Shown: piece by piece, positions 45,829-57,761 of the stretch
Position numbering within the stretch: position 1 is the first letter of the stretch
Layout: the number at the start of each line of letters is the position of its first letter
From: Lysobacteraceae bacterium
GTDB taxonomy: Bacteria; Pseudomonadota; Gammaproteobacteria; Xanthomonadales; Xanthomonadaceae
Assembly (NCBI GenBank): GCA_016789405.1
Contig: JAEUPQ010000014.1
Coordinates: 186,001 to 250,000 of the forward strand
Length of the DNA stretch: 64,000 nucleotides
Reading direction: 5' to 3'
Program-made: the position numbers and the translations under genes
The notes under the pieces: model-generated
Seen by the model: the letters and a program-made list of their open reading frames with translations, nothing else
Told to the model about the DNA's origin: nothing
Databases searched by the model: none

Positions 45829-45943
45829 TGCGGCAAATGCCTGTGGAACTACATGGTTCCCCTCACGGGTTGGGTTCAAGTCCCACTGCACGAATGGCCG
45901 ATGCCCTTCGGCGTAGAGAATTCCACACTTTTTTGTCGCCGCA
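45829..45943 (+). ncRNA. Y RNA 6, next to rtcB, with reduced tRNA-like module
   Basis: Outer helix TGCGGC (45829) / GCCGCA (45938). Inner helix TGTGGAA (45842) / TTCCACA (45921), exact. The GGAACTACA signature is present. A T arm around TTCAAGT (TGGG/CCCA) is present, but acceptor and D arms are replaced by a GCCGA-TGCCC-TTCGGC-like hairpin followed by GTAGAG. The 5' motif reads AAATGCC and the 3' motif TTTTTTGTCG. It ends 29 bp before the rtcB start. Confidence 0.72.
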
Positions 45944-45972
45944 CCTTCAACAGTAATGCGAGAATTCGAGCT

Positions 45973-47199
45973 ATGAACACCGAACACTACAACGTCATCC
46001 AGGACCCGGGCGCGGTGCCGATCAAGCTGTGGACGCGCGGCGTCCCGCTCGAGGACGAGGCCCGCGACCAGCTGCGCAACATCGCGAAGCTGCCCTTCAT
46101 CCATCGCTGGATCGCGGTGATGCCCGACGTGCACCTGGGCAAGGGCGCGACCGTGGGTTCGGTGGTGCCGACCATCGGCGCGATCATCCCGGCGGCGGTC
46201 GGCGTGGATATCGGCTGCGGCATGATCGCGGCGCGCACCTCGCTGGTCGCGAGTGATCTGCCCGACAACCTCGCCGAACTGCGCAGTACGATCGAGTCCG
46301 CAGTGCCGCATGGTCGCAGCCCGCCGCGTGGCGGCCGCGACAAGGGTGCCTGGGAAAACGCGCCGCAGCTCTCGGTCGAGGGTTGGTCGCAGCTCGTGGC
46401 GGATTTCGAGAAGATCTGCGAGCGCCACCCGCGCCTGAAGAACACCAACAACCTCAAGCACCTCGGTACGCTCGGCACGGGCAACCACTTCATCGAGATC
46501 TGTCTGGATGAAGAGCAGCGCGTGTGGTTCATGCTGCACTCCGGTTCGCGCGGTGTCGGCAACGCCATCGGTACCTACTTCATCGAGCTGGCGAAGCAGG
46601 AAATGCGCCGCTGGATGATCAACCTGCCGGACCAGGACCTGGCTTACCTGCCGGAAGGCAGCGAGCACTACGCCGATTACGTGTTCGCGGTGGACTGGGC
46701 GCAGCGATACGCGCGCATGAATCGCGAGATCATGATGCGCCACGTGGTCGAAGCGGTGCGCAAGGTGATCCCGAAGCCGTTCGAGGCCCAGGCCGAGGCG
46801 GTGAACTGCCACCACAACTACGTGCAGATGGAGCACCACTTCGGCAAGAACGTGCACGTGACGCGCAAGGGCGCGGTGAGCGCGCGCAAGGGCGAGCTGG
46901 GGATCATCCCGGGCAGCATGGGCGCGAAGAGCTTCATCGTGCGCGGCCTCGGCAACGAGGACAGCTTCTGCAGCTGCAGCCACGGCGCCGGCCGCGTGAT
47001 GAGCCGCACTGCTGCGAAGAAACTGATCTCGCTCGATGACCACATCAAGGCCACCGCACACGTGGAATGCCGAAAGGACGCCGACGTGGTCGACGAATCG
47101 CCGGCGGCCTACAAGCCGATCGATGCGGTGATGGCGGCCCAGGAAGACCTCGTCGAGATCGTGCATACCCTGCGGCAGGTGGTGTGCGTCAAGGGGTGA
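45973..47199 (+). CDS. rtcB: RtcB, 3'-phosphate RNA ligase
   Basis: A 408-residue RNA ligase joining 2',3'-cyclic phosphate or 3'-phosphate ends to 5'-OH ends using GTP and Mn2+. Metal and catalytic segments are present: MPDVHLGKGATVG, VGVDIGCGM (Cys near 79), GTLGTGNHFIE, HSGSRGVG, and CSCSHGAGR, where His337 is the guanylylated histidine, the same number as in E. coli RtcB. The ATG at 45973 fits the family's MNTEHYNVI start. Confidence 0.97.
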   Translation: MNTEHYNVIQDPGAVPIKLWTRGVPLEDEARDQLRNIAKLPFIHRWIAVMPDVHLGKGATVGSVVPTIGAIIPAAVGVDIGCGMIAARTSLVASDLPDNLAELRSTIESAVPHGRSPPRGGRDKGAWENAPQLSVEGWSQLVADFEKICERHPRLKNTNNLKHLGTLGTGNHFIEICLDEEQRVWFMLHSGSRGVGNAIGTYFIELAKQEMRRWMINLPDQDLAYLPEGSEHYADYVFAVDWAQRYARMNREIMMRHVVEAVRKVIPKPFEAQAEAVNCHHNYVQMEHHFGKNVHVTRKGAVSARKGELGIIPGSMGAKSFIVRGLGNEDSFCSCSHGAGRVMSRTAAKKLISLDDHIKATAHVECRKDADVVDESPAAYKPIDAVMAAQEDLVEIVHTLRQVVCVKG

Positions 47200-47241
47200 G
47201 GAGCAGCGCTTGCGCGACATTGCCGCGCGCTGCGACGAACG

Positions 47242-47261
47242 CCCGCACATGGATGTGCGGG
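47242..47261. repeat. Perfect hairpin between rtcB and rtcA
   Basis: CCCGCACAT-GG-ATGTGCGGG, a 9-bp exact inverted repeat in the 160-bp gap between the two repair genes. It could be a processing or attenuation hairpin; no T run follows. Confidence 0.5.
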
Positions 47262-47359
47262 TCGGACGGTCCGAAGCCAGTCACGTCTCGCCATGGATGG
47301 CGTAGCGATGAATCGATGAAGCGACTGCAGATCCAGCGCTTCTCACGCAGAATGTACCA

Positions 47360-48382
47360 ATGACCGAGATGATCGAAATCGACGGCTCCGCCGGCGGCGG
47401 GCAGCTGCTCCGCACGGCCTTGAGCCTGAGCCTGTGCACCGGCACGGGCTTCACCATGACCCGCATCCGTGCCAAGCGTTCGAAGCCGGGCCTGATGCGC
47501 CAGCACCTGACCGCGGTGAATGCCGCGGCGAAGATCGGCAATGCCTTCGTCGAAGGCGCGGAGCTGGGCGCGACCACTTTGCGCTTCACGCCCGGCGTGG
47601 TCTCTGCGGGCGACTACCGCTTCGCGACCGGCAGCGCCGGCTCGGCGATGCTGGTGTTGCAGACCATCCTGCCGCCGCTCTCGCAATGCGATCGTCCGTC
47701 GACGCTGCGGCTCGAAGGCGGCACGCACAATCCCATGGCGCCGAGCGCGGACTTCCTGATCGACACCTTCCTGCCGGCGGCGGCGAAGATCGGCATCGAG
47801 GCGAGCCTGCGCATCGAGCGCCCGGGCTTCTTCCCGGCCGGCGGCGGCATCGCGCATGCGACCGTGCTGCCGGCGACGGGGCTGCGCCAGGTCGAACTCC
47901 TCGATCGCGGCTCGAAGTTGGGCATGTCGGCGACCGCCATGCTTTCCGCGCTTGCAACGAACATCGGCGAGCGCGAGCTGGATGTGCTGATGCGTCGCCT
48001 GCACCTGCCGCGAGACGCGATGCGCGTGCACGAGGTGCGCCCGCCGGTCGGCCCGGGCAACGTGCTGCTGCTGCGCGTCGAGCACGAATCACACGCCGAA
48101 GTGTTCACCGGCCACGGCGAGCGCGGCATCACCGCCGAGCGTGTCGCGGAACGGCTGAGCGAGGAGGCGGGTCACTACCTGCGCAGCAGCGCCTGCGTTG
48201 GCGAGCACCTGTCCGATCAGCTCCTGCTGCCGATGGCGTTGGCCGGGGGTGGTTCGTTCACCACGCACCTCGTCAGCGACCACCTGAGCAGCAACGCACG
48301 GCTGATCGAGAAGTTCCTGCCGGTCGAAATCGACTGGACCGAGGAAGCACCGCAGCGCTGGCGTGTACGGGTCGCCTCCTGA
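47360..48382 (+). CDS. rtcA: RtcA, RNA 3'-terminal phosphate cyclase
   Basis: A 340-residue cyclase that converts RNA 3'-phosphate into 2',3'-cyclic phosphate with ATP. Signatures: MIEIDGSAGGGQLLRTALSL, RAKRSKPGLMRQHLTAV, FFPAGGG and the catalytic-histidine region GGGSFTTHLVSDH with His303. The last gene of the rsr-rtcBA direction; the next gene is convergent. Confidence 0.96.
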   Translation: MTEMIEIDGSAGGGQLLRTALSLSLCTGTGFTMTRIRAKRSKPGLMRQHLTAVNAAAKIGNAFVEGAELGATTLRFTPGVVSAGDYRFATGSAGSAMLVLQTILPPLSQCDRPSTLRLEGGTHNPMAPSADFLIDTFLPAAAKIGIEASLRIERPGFFPAGGGIAHATVLPATGLRQVELLDRGSKLGMSATAMLSALATNIGERELDVLMRRLHLPRDAMRVHEVRPPVGPGNVLLLRVEHESHAEVFTGHGERGITAERVAERLSEEAGHYLRSSACVGEHLSDQLLLPMALAGGGSFTTHLVSDHLSSNARLIEKFLPVEIDWTEEAPQRWRVRVAS

Positions 48383-48409
48383 CGAGTCGACCGGAAGCGT
48401 CGTGGGCGT

Positions 48410-48754
48410 TCAGCGCGCGTCCACGGCGCGCGTCGCGCGGCACAGCGCCCACACCACCATCAGCAGGCCGGCGATGGTGATCAGATTGAGTGCGACATGC
48501 AGGGCCATGAACAGGTTGAGCATGCCGGCCACATCGCCCGTCGCGGCGCCCGATGCGAAGATCGAGTTCTGGTAGAAGGTCAGGCCCATCCGCGCCATGG
48601 TCGAGATCGCCATGATGATGACGCCAACCACCGCGTTCCTGCGTTCGCGTCCGGGCCGTGCCGAACCGAGCAGCATGATCAGGGCGATGCCCAGCCCGAT
48701 CAGATCGGGCATGTAGGCGGTGAGCGTGAAGAGGATCGTGCTGAAGGAGTCCAT
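48410..48754 (-). CDS. Small four-TM membrane protein
   Basis: A 114-residue hydrophobic protein (MDSFSTILFTLTAYMPDLIG...) with four evident helices and few charged residues (GSARPGRERR between helices 1 and 2). No family recognised. It lies 17 bp downstream of aroE on the same strand. Confidence 0.65.
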   Translation of the reverse strand: MDSFSTILFTLTAYMPDLIGLGIALIMLLGSARPGRERRNAVVGVIIMAISTMARMGLTFYQNSIFASGAATGDVAGMLNLFMALHVALNLITIAGLLMVVWALCRATRAVDAR

Positions 48755-48771
48755 GTGTCGTGTCCTTTGCG

Positions 48772-49611
48772 TCAGTCCGCCGTGACCAGCGCGGCGTGCC
48801 GGGCATGCAGTTCGCCGTACACCGTGTCCGTGTCGGGTCGGACGCCGTGCCACAGCGTGAAGCTTTCCGCCGCCTGTTCGACCAGCATGCCGAGGCCGTC
48901 GATGGCGTGGTGCGCGCCCGCGGCGCGGGCCCAGGCAAGGAACGGGATCGCCGCCTCGCCGTAGCTGAGGTCGACGCAGGCGGTGCGCGAGTCGACCAGT
49001 GACATGGGCAGGCTCGGCATTCCGCCACCGCGTGCCGCCGAAGTGGCATTGAGGATCAGTTCGAAATTGCCGAGGTTGCCGAGGTCCTCGAAGTAGCGTG
49101 GATGCACGCGACCCGGTTCGCCGAGCAGGTCGGCCAGCGCATCGGCTTTTTTCGCATCGCGGTTGACGATGGTGAGATCGCCGATGCCGGCATCGAGCAG
49201 CGATGGTGCGATGCCGCGCGCGGCGCCACCGGCACCGATCAGCAAGGTGCGACGTGCGCGCAGGTCCAGGCCATGCCGGCCGGTCAGGTCGCGGACCAGT
49301 CCGGCGCCATCGGTGTTGTCGCCGAACCAGTGGTCGCCGTGTCGCGCCAGGGTGTTCACTGCACCCGCACGGCGCGCGCGTTCGCTCAGTTCGCTGCACA
49401 GCGCCGCCGCCGCGTGCTTGTGCGGCAGGGTCACGTTGGCGCCTTGGCCGCCCTGCGCCGCGAAGTCCGCCACGGCTTGGGCGAACGCCTCGGGCGAGCA
49501 CTCGATGGCGCTGTATTCAAGCGCGATGCCCGTCTGCCTGCCGAATGCGGCATGGATGCGCGGCGACAGCGAGTGCGAAACGGGGTGTCCGAAGACGGCA
49601 TAACGGTTCAT
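48772..49611 (-). CDS. aroE: Shikimate dehydrogenase
   Basis: A 279-residue NADP-dependent enzyme reducing 3-dehydroshikimate. Shikimate-site motifs [14 protein letters not shown] and [11 protein letters not shown] (catalytic Lys), [11 protein letters not shown] with the catalytic Asp, the NADP loop GAGGAARGI, and [11 protein letters not shown] are present. Shikimate feeds chorismate, the substrate of XanB2 in the pigment cluster downstream. Confidence 0.95.
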   Translation of the reverse strand: MNRYAVFGHPVSHSLSPRIHAAFGRQTGIALEYSAIECSPEAFAQAVADFAAQGGQGANVTLPHKHAAAALCSELSERARRAGAVNTLARHGDHWFGDNTDGAGLVRDLTGRHGLDLRARRTLLIGAGGAARGIAPSLLDAGIGDLTIVNRDAKKADALADLLGEPGRVHPRYFEDLGNLGNFELILNATSAARGGGMPSLPMSLVDSRTACVDLSYGEAAIPFLAWARAAGAHHAIDGLGMLVEQAAESFTLWHGVRPDTDTVYGELHARHAALVTAD

Positions 49612-49639
49612 GCGGGTTCCCGAGCGTGGACGGAGAAAT

Positions 49640-51240
<1,601 letters not shown>

Positions 51241-51253
51241 CTACAATCGCCCG

Positions 51254-52101
51254 ATGCGTCCCGCCCGCCCCCTGCCGCCAATGGCCCGCGCCTGCCTCCT
51301 GTTCCTCGGCGGACTGGCGCTGCTGTGCTGGCTCGGGCCGCTGTTCATCGGTTTCGATCCGCATCGCCCGGACTGGGAGGCGCTCTCGGTCGCACCCGGC
51401 ACGGCGGGGCACTGGTTCGGTACCGATGCCATCGGCCGCGACGTGCTGGCGCGCACGCTGGCCGGCGGCCGGCTGTCGATGACCATCGGCCTGCTCGCCA
51501 GCCTCGTGGCCCTGGGGCTCGGCCTGGGATTCGGCGCCAGCGCGGGCCTGGCCGGCGGCGGGGTCGAACGCGGCATGCTGCGCCTGCTCGACATGGCCAG
51601 CGCCCTGCCTTTCCTGTTGATCGTGATCCTGCTGCTGACCCTCTTCGAGCGCTCGCTGTGGCTGCTGCTCGTCGCGATCGGCGGCTATGTCTGGATCGAC
51701 CTCGCTCGCGTGATGCGCGCCGAGGCCGCGCGCCTGCGCGAGACGCCGTTCATGCTCGCCGCCACCGCGATGGGCGCGACATTCGGCCAGCGCCTGCGCT
51801 GGCACGCCCTGCCGAACCTGATGCCGCTGGCGATGGTCTACCTGGGCCTGATCCTGCCGCAGGCGATCCTGGTCGAAAGCTTCCTCGGCTTCCTCGGACT
51901 GAGCGTGGACGAACCCTCGGCAAGCTGGGGCACGCTGCTGTCCGAAGGCGTGCAGGAACTCGACGGCGCGCCGTGGACGCTGCTGTTCCCGGCAGGTTTT
52001 CTGGTTGCCACGCTCGCGGCGTTCCAATTCCTCGGCGACAGCCTGCGCGACTGGCTGGACGTGCGCGGTGAAGCGCGCGCCGATGTCGAGAGCGCGGCGT
52101 C

Positions 52102-52105
<4 letters not shown>
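51254..52105 (+). CDS. Oligopeptide-type ABC permease (OppC/DppC-like)
   Basis: A 283-residue inner-membrane permease. The N-terminal OppC-type linker (FDPHRPDWEALSVAPGTAGH, FGTDAIGRDVLARTLAGGR) precedes five to six TM helices. The EAA loop resembles EAARLRETPFMLAATAMGA. It should pair with an OppB-type subunit, which is not in this window. GTGA overlap with the fused ATPase gene downstream. Confidence 0.88.
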
Positions 52106-53688
<1,583 letters not shown>

Positions 53689-53694
53689 GCGGGC

Positions 53695-53819
53695 GCAGGG
53701 CGGGCTTTCAGCCCGCCATCTTCATATCACCGACGAAGATGGCAACGATCGAAGCGGTCCCAATCATGGAGCGCTGCAAGATGGTGAAGCCTCACCGGCG
53801 GGTTGAAAGCCCGCCCTGC
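53695..53819. repeat. REPIN-like double hairpin, family 2
   Basis: Outer 23-bp arms at 53695-53717 and 53797-53819 are reverse complements with one mismatch; each is palindromic around GGGCT-TTCAGCCC. Inside are a 9-bp hairpin GCCATCTTC / GAAGATGGC (53715-53743) and GGTGA/TCACC (53783-53796). Same design and same convergent-gene setting as the two family-1 copies, with different sequence. Confidence 0.75.
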
Positions 53820-53826
53820 GAGAGGC

Positions 53827-54072
53827 TCAAACAATCCCGCCACCCATCGACAACCGGATCGCCGCGATCACGAGGATCGCGAGGTTGAGCACCAGCCCGG
53901 CCTTGGCGCGGCGACCCTTCTCGCCGCGCAGCATGATGCCGATCGCGGCGAGGATCGCGCCGATGGCGGCGAAGGGGATGACCAGCCAGTTGAGCCAGCC
54001 GAGCAGTGGGATCAGCGCGATGAGCATGAATAGCGTCGCCAGCACGCCCCAGACCAGACTGATGAAGCCCAT
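53827..54072 (-). CDS. Small membrane protein with two to three TM helices
   Basis: An 81-residue protein (MGFISLVWGVLATLFMLIALIPL...) with hydrophobic helices at about 4-24, 26-48 and 58-75 and a basic loop LRGEKGRRAK between the last two. Such proteins are common near lipid-related genes but have no known role. It lies just downstream of xanB2 on the same strand. Confidence 0.7.
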   Translation of the reverse strand: MGFISLVWGVLATLFMLIALIPLLGWLNWLVIPFAAIGAILAAIGIMLRGEKGRRAKAGLVLNLAILVIAAIRLSMGGGIV

Positions 54073-54155
54073 CGCCGTCTCTCCGCCGGCGGCCCAGGTG
54101 CCGCCCGTCCCCTGAAGATGGTCGCGATCCCCTGCGATTTCAAGCGTGCCGGACG

Positions 54156-55172
54156 TCAGGCGTGGACGCCATCGATCTCCACGGCCAGCTCGCGGCGGCA
54201 GATCACGGCATGCAGCAGGATCCGCGGAACGGTGGTGCCGAAGCGTTCGTCCAGAGCCCGGGCCACCAGCGGCAGGTCGTGTGCGTCGCGCACGTAGACC
54301 TTGAGGCGTGTGCCGCTGCCGAAGCCGGCGGGCAACGTCGGCGCGTGGCGGCGCGCTTCCGCGAGCAACGCATCGAAGTTCGCGAAGGTTTCGCCGACCT
54401 GGGCCAGCAGTTCGCCGATGTGCTGCGAAGCGTGGCCGACGACGCTTGCGGTGCCCGACAGCAGCAAGGGCATGTGGCTGTCGGGTGGCGGCAGCATCGC
54501 GCGTGCGAAGCTGGGCGATTGCGGGCCGTACTGTCGGGGGTAGCGATAGGCGCTGACCTGTCGCGGATTTTCCACCGGCGTGCCGCGCTGCGCGGCCGAC
54601 AGCCAGTAGACCTGCAGCGTGCGCCGGCCGTCGCAGCGGCCGATGGCCGTGGCCGCGGGCAGTTCGAGGTTGTCGAAGCGCCCCAGGCCGTGCGCGCGGC
54701 CCACGCAGAACTGCCGGTAGCGCTCGGCGTCGCCGTCACCCTCGGTGATCGCATCGAGGTAGTTCCAGATCCGCAGCAGGTGCGGCGTGCTGCTGCCGGA
54801 AACGAACGCCACCATCGCCGAGTAGGCGCGCTCCGCAGCGTCGCAGATGTCGCTGTGGTCGGGGTGGTCGCCGGCGGGCTCGTCGACTTCGATCACGCCG
54901 AAGGTCAACTTGCCGTCGCTGGCCCAGCGGACCTGGCAGCCTTCCGGACCTTCGCGGCCGAATTCGACCGGACCGGCCGCGCGCCAATGCTCGAACGAAT
55001 GGCTGCCCCACGGATCCAGCGGCACGCGCAGGTAGCGCGGGTCGTCGCAATGCGGTGCATCGTTGCCGAAGCCGAACACCGCAAGCGTGTCCTCGCCGAG
55101 CAGGGCTTCGGGCGCGTCGGCGTGCAGGTAGTCCACCGACAACGCGGCGGCAGGGTACAGCGAGGGGCTCAT
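54156..55172 (-). CDS. xanB2: XanB2-like chorismatase (hydroxybenzoate-forming)
   Basis: A 338-residue chorismatase of the XanB2/Hyg5 type, cleaving chorismate to 3- and/or 4-hydroxybenzoate. Features: FGFGNDAPHCDDPRYLRVPL, LLRIWNYLDAITEGDGDAERY, FCVGRAHGLGRF, QVYWLSAA, RQVSAYRYPRQYGP and SFARAM. In Xanthomonas these products prime xanthomonadin and ubiquinone synthesis. Its ATG overlaps the stop of the halogenase-like gene upstream (TGATG). Confidence 0.93.
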   Translation of the reverse strand: MSPSLYPAAALSVDYLHADAPEALLGEDTLAVFGFGNDAPHCDDPRYLRVPLDPWGSHSFEHWRAAGPVEFGREGPEGCQVRWASDGKLTFGVIEVDEPAGDHPDHSDICDAAERAYSAMVAFVSGSSTPHLLRIWNYLDAITEGDGDAERYRQFCVGRAHGLGRFDNLELPAATAIGRCDGRRTLQVYWLSAAQRGTPVENPRQVSAYRYPRQYGPQSPSFARAMLPPPDSHMPLLLSGTASVVGHASQHIGELLAQVGETFANFDALLAEARRHAPTLPAGFGSGTRLKVYVRDAHDLPLVARALDERFGTTVPRILLHAVICRRELAVEIDGVHA

Positions 55173-56494
55173 CAGGACTCCGATTGCAGGGTATCGCCGC
55201 TGAAGCCTGCGCGGCGCGCGCTGCGGCGTTGCCACCATTCGCGCAGCGTGCGCGGCGCCATCGATGCGGCGGTGACCAGGTAGATCAGGCGGAATGCGCG
55301 CAGTCGGCGCACCACCGCAGGATTGTCGAACACGTCTCCGGCGAGCATCGAGATGACCGCCTGCTCGATCTGGAACATGTTGCGGGGGTTGGCGAACAGG
55401 TGGCGCATCACGGGCGTCGTGAAGCGGTAGATGAACCAGGAGAATTCCTTCAGGCCGCGGTTGAACTCGCGTGCCATGGCCTTCTGCAGCGCGGATTCCC
55501 GCGCCGGCTCGCGCAGCGCGCCGTCGATCACCGTCGCCGCGCGCTCGGCGCTGTGCATGCCGAGGTAGACGCCGGAGGAGAAGATCGGATCGATGAAGAC
55601 GTAGGCGTCGCCGACGGTGGTCCAGCCCGGGCCGCACATCCGCGTCGAGGTATAGGAGTAGTTGCCGGTGGCATGCACGGGCGCCACGCGCTCGGCGCCG
55701 TCCATGCGCGGCCACAGGGTCGGGATGCCCTGCAGCGTGCGCATCAGGAAGCCCTCGCCATCGCCCTTGCGTTGCTTGAGGTAGTCGGGCGAACACACCG
55801 CGCCGATGCTCATCACGTCGTCGCGCAGCGGGATCATCCACACCCAGCCATGCGCGAAGCGTTCGATGGTGATGTTGCCCGCGTCCTCGCCGGGGCGGCG
55901 CTCGACGCCGCGGAAGTGGCTGAACAGCGCGGCGGACTGGTGTTTCGGGTTCTTGCGCTTGAGCTTGAGCTTGTTGCCCAGGAAAGTGTCGCGGCCACTG
56001 GCGTCGACGAGGTAGCGCATCGAGATGCCGAACTCCACGCCATCCGCGCCGCGGGCACGTGCGCGCGTCGGGCGGCCGTCTGCACCGAACTCGATCGACG
56101 TCACCGCGACGCCGTCGCGGGCGTCGGCGCCGGCATCCCGGGCCGCGTCGAACAGCAGCTGGTCGAATTCGTCACGGCGTACCTGGAAAGCGTGCGTGCA
56201 GCCGTCGGTGAGTGCGCGGTCGAACCGGAAGACATGGGTCATGCCTTCGCCCGCCGCCGGACGCGGGAAATCCGCACCGATCTTGCGCACGCCGATGGCT
56301 TCGACCTTGTCGAGCACGCCCAGTCGTTCGAGGATCGGCAGGTTCATCGGCAGCAGGGATTCGCCGATGTGGAAGCGCGGATGGCGGTCCTTTTCGAGGA
56401 GCAGGACGCGCCAGCCCAGGCGAGCCAGGGAGATGGCTGCCGTGCTGCCGGCGGGACCGCCGCCGATGACGAGAATGTCGCAGACCGTATCCAT
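55172..56494 (-). CDS. Flavin-dependent halogenase-like oxidoreductase of the pigment cluster
   Basis: A 440-residue FAD protein: dinucleotide motif ILVIGGGPAGSTAA (about 8-20), GESLLPMNLP, the halogenase WxWxIP motif as GWVWMIPL, and GDAYVFIDPIFSSGVYLG. Xanthomonadins are brominated aryl polyenes, so halogenation of the aryl ring is a sensible role. AGGAG lies 6 bp before the ATG at 56492-56494. Upstream Met codons at 56551 and 56665 are in frame but lack such sites. Confidence 0.88.
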   Translation of the reverse strand: MDTVCDILVIGGGPAGSTAAISLARLGWRVLLLEKDRHPRFHIGESLLPMNLPILERLGVLDKVEAIGVRKIGADFPRPAAGEGMTHVFRFDRALTDGCTHAFQVRRDEFDQLLFDAARDAGADARDGVAVTSIEFGADGRPTRARARGADGVEFGISMRYLVDASGRDTFLGNKLKLKRKNPKHQSAALFSHFRGVERRPGEDAGNITIERFAHGWVWMIPLRDDVMSIGAVCSPDYLKQRKGDGEGFLMRTLQGIPTLWPRMDGAERVAPVHATGNYSYTSTRMCGPGWTTVGDAYVFIDPIFSSGVYLGMHSAERAATVIDGALREPARESALQKAMAREFNRGLKEFSWFIYRFTTPVMRHLFANPRNMFQIEQAVISMLAGDVFDNPAVVRRLRAFRLIYLVTAASMAPRTLREWWQRRSARRAGFSGDTLQSES

Positions 56495-56746
56495 GGACTC
56501 CTGGGGCGGGTAATCCATACCCTTTGCGTCCAAGTCGAATGGTGCCGTCATGCTCTTCTGGTTGCAGTCCGAGGCTGGCATCATACCGCGTGGCGCGTCG
56601 CCGCTGCCGGCCATGGGGATGGCCGCCACCGTCGACCGTTCGTCGTCCGCCTGCGCGGGCAACATGATGTGTCACCTACCGCCGGGGAGGTCTCCCCTTC
56701 GGCCGGAGTCCCATCCGTACCCGACCGTGAACCGGAAATCCGAAAC
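56495..56746. promoter_or_regulatory. Divergent promoter region of the xanthomonadin cluster
   Basis: A 252-bp gap between the halogenase-like gene (minus) and the acyl carrier gene (plus). It must hold the promoters for both arms. I see no clear -35/-10 element, operator or repeat; the halogenase frame stays open through much of it, so a longer protein is possible. Confidence 0.4.
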
Positions 56747-57016
56747 ATGTCCGAAATGACTGCCGCCGAGCGCGAGCTGGCGGAACTGCTGGTCCAGAGC
56801 CTGAACCTCGACGGCGTATCGCCTGAAGGGATCGATCCCGAAGCGCCCCTCTTCGGTGCCGGGCTTGGCCTCGATTCGATCGACGCGCTGGAGCTGTCGC
56901 TGGCGATCAGCAAGAAATACGGCTTCCAGCTGCGCTCCGACAACGACGACAACCGCCGCATCTTCGGCTCGCTGCGCGCCCTGTCGGCCCACATCGAACA
57001 GCACAAGACGGTGTGA
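56747..57016 (+). CDS. xanC: Acyl carrier protein of the xanthomonadin pathway
   Basis: An 89-residue ACP. The phosphopantetheine site is GLDSIDALEL (Ser44), preceded by EAPLFGAGLG, and the chain ends in a helix (FGSLRALSAHIEQH). The carrier XanC holds the growing aryl polyene. First gene of the rightward arm, with a GTGA overlap to the next gene. Confidence 0.9.
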   Translation: MSEMTAAERELAELLVQSLNLDGVSPEGIDPEAPLFGAGLGLDSIDALELSLAISKKYGFQLRSDNDDNRRIFGSLRALSAHIEQHKTV

Positions 57017-57723
57017 TCGCGGCGCTGCGGGTGTTGCTGCTGGTCGGGTACATCCCGCTGGCCCATCTGGCCGATGCCCGCGCGTCGGGCACGATCGCTG
57101 CGATGGCGCTGGGTGCCCTCGTGCTGACGGTGCTGATCGAGGGCCTGGCGCAACGACGCGCCGCGCATTGGTGTGCCCTCGTGGTCGCGTCGGCAGCCCT
57201 GTTCTGGCTGTCGCGCACGCCGTACGCATTGATGCCGTTGCTGCTGGTCCCGCCGCTGTTCACCGGTCTGATCGCCTGGTGGTTCGCGCGCAGCCTGCGT
57301 CGCGGCCGCGTGCCGCTGGTGCGCAAGGTGGTGGCGGCGCTGTACGGCATTCCGGCGGACGAGCTCTCGCCCCGTCATCGCACCTACACCCGTGGCCTGA
57401 CGGCCGCCTGGTCCTGCCTGCTGGTCCTGCTCACCCTGCTGAACATCGGCCTTGCCCTGGTCGCCGTGCCCAATGGCCTGCTGGCGCACGCGGGTATCGC
57501 CTCACCGGTCACGGTCACGGGCGAGCAGTGGTCGTTCATCGCCAATGTCGCGGTCTATGGCGTGCTCGGCGGTTTCGCGACCCTGGAGTATTTCGTGCGC
57601 AAGCTGGTGTTCCCGGTGAGGCCGTACGCCAACCTGATCGATTTCGCACGCAAGATGGCCGCGCTGGGCCCGGCGTTCTGGCGTGATTTCTTCCGTTCCG
57701 ACGACGTCGGCGCGGCGCGCTGA
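57013..57723 (+). CDS. Integral membrane protein of the pigment cluster
   Basis: A 236-residue hydrophobic protein with about six to seven helices (LLLVGYIPLAHLAD, LLVPPLFTGLIAWWFARSL, WSFIANVAVYGVLGGFATLEYF). Its place directly after the carrier gene is conserved in aryl-polyene clusters as I recall. GTG start overlapping the ACP stop. Role unknown; perhaps it organises the membrane-bound synthesis complex. Confidence 0.8.
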   Translation: MIAALRVLLLVGYIPLAHLADARASGTIAAMALGALVLTVLIEGLAQRRAAHWCALVVASAALFWLSRTPYALMPLLLVPPLFTGLIAWWFARSLRRGRVPLVRKVVAALYGIPADELSPRHRTYTRGLTAAWSCLLVLLTLLNIGLALVAVPNGLLAHAGIASPVTVTGEQWSFIANVAVYGVLGGFATLEYFVRKLVFPVRPYANLIDFARKMAALGPAFWRDFFRSDDVGAAR

Positions 57724-57761
57724 GGCCGCTCGCCCGAGTTCCCTGGAGAGCCCGTTCCACG

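Noticed and set aside
44393..45943. CRISPR-like array from the recurring GAATGC...GGAACTACA blocks
   Set aside because: Spacing is irregular, blocks are not identical but covary, and no Cas gene is present.
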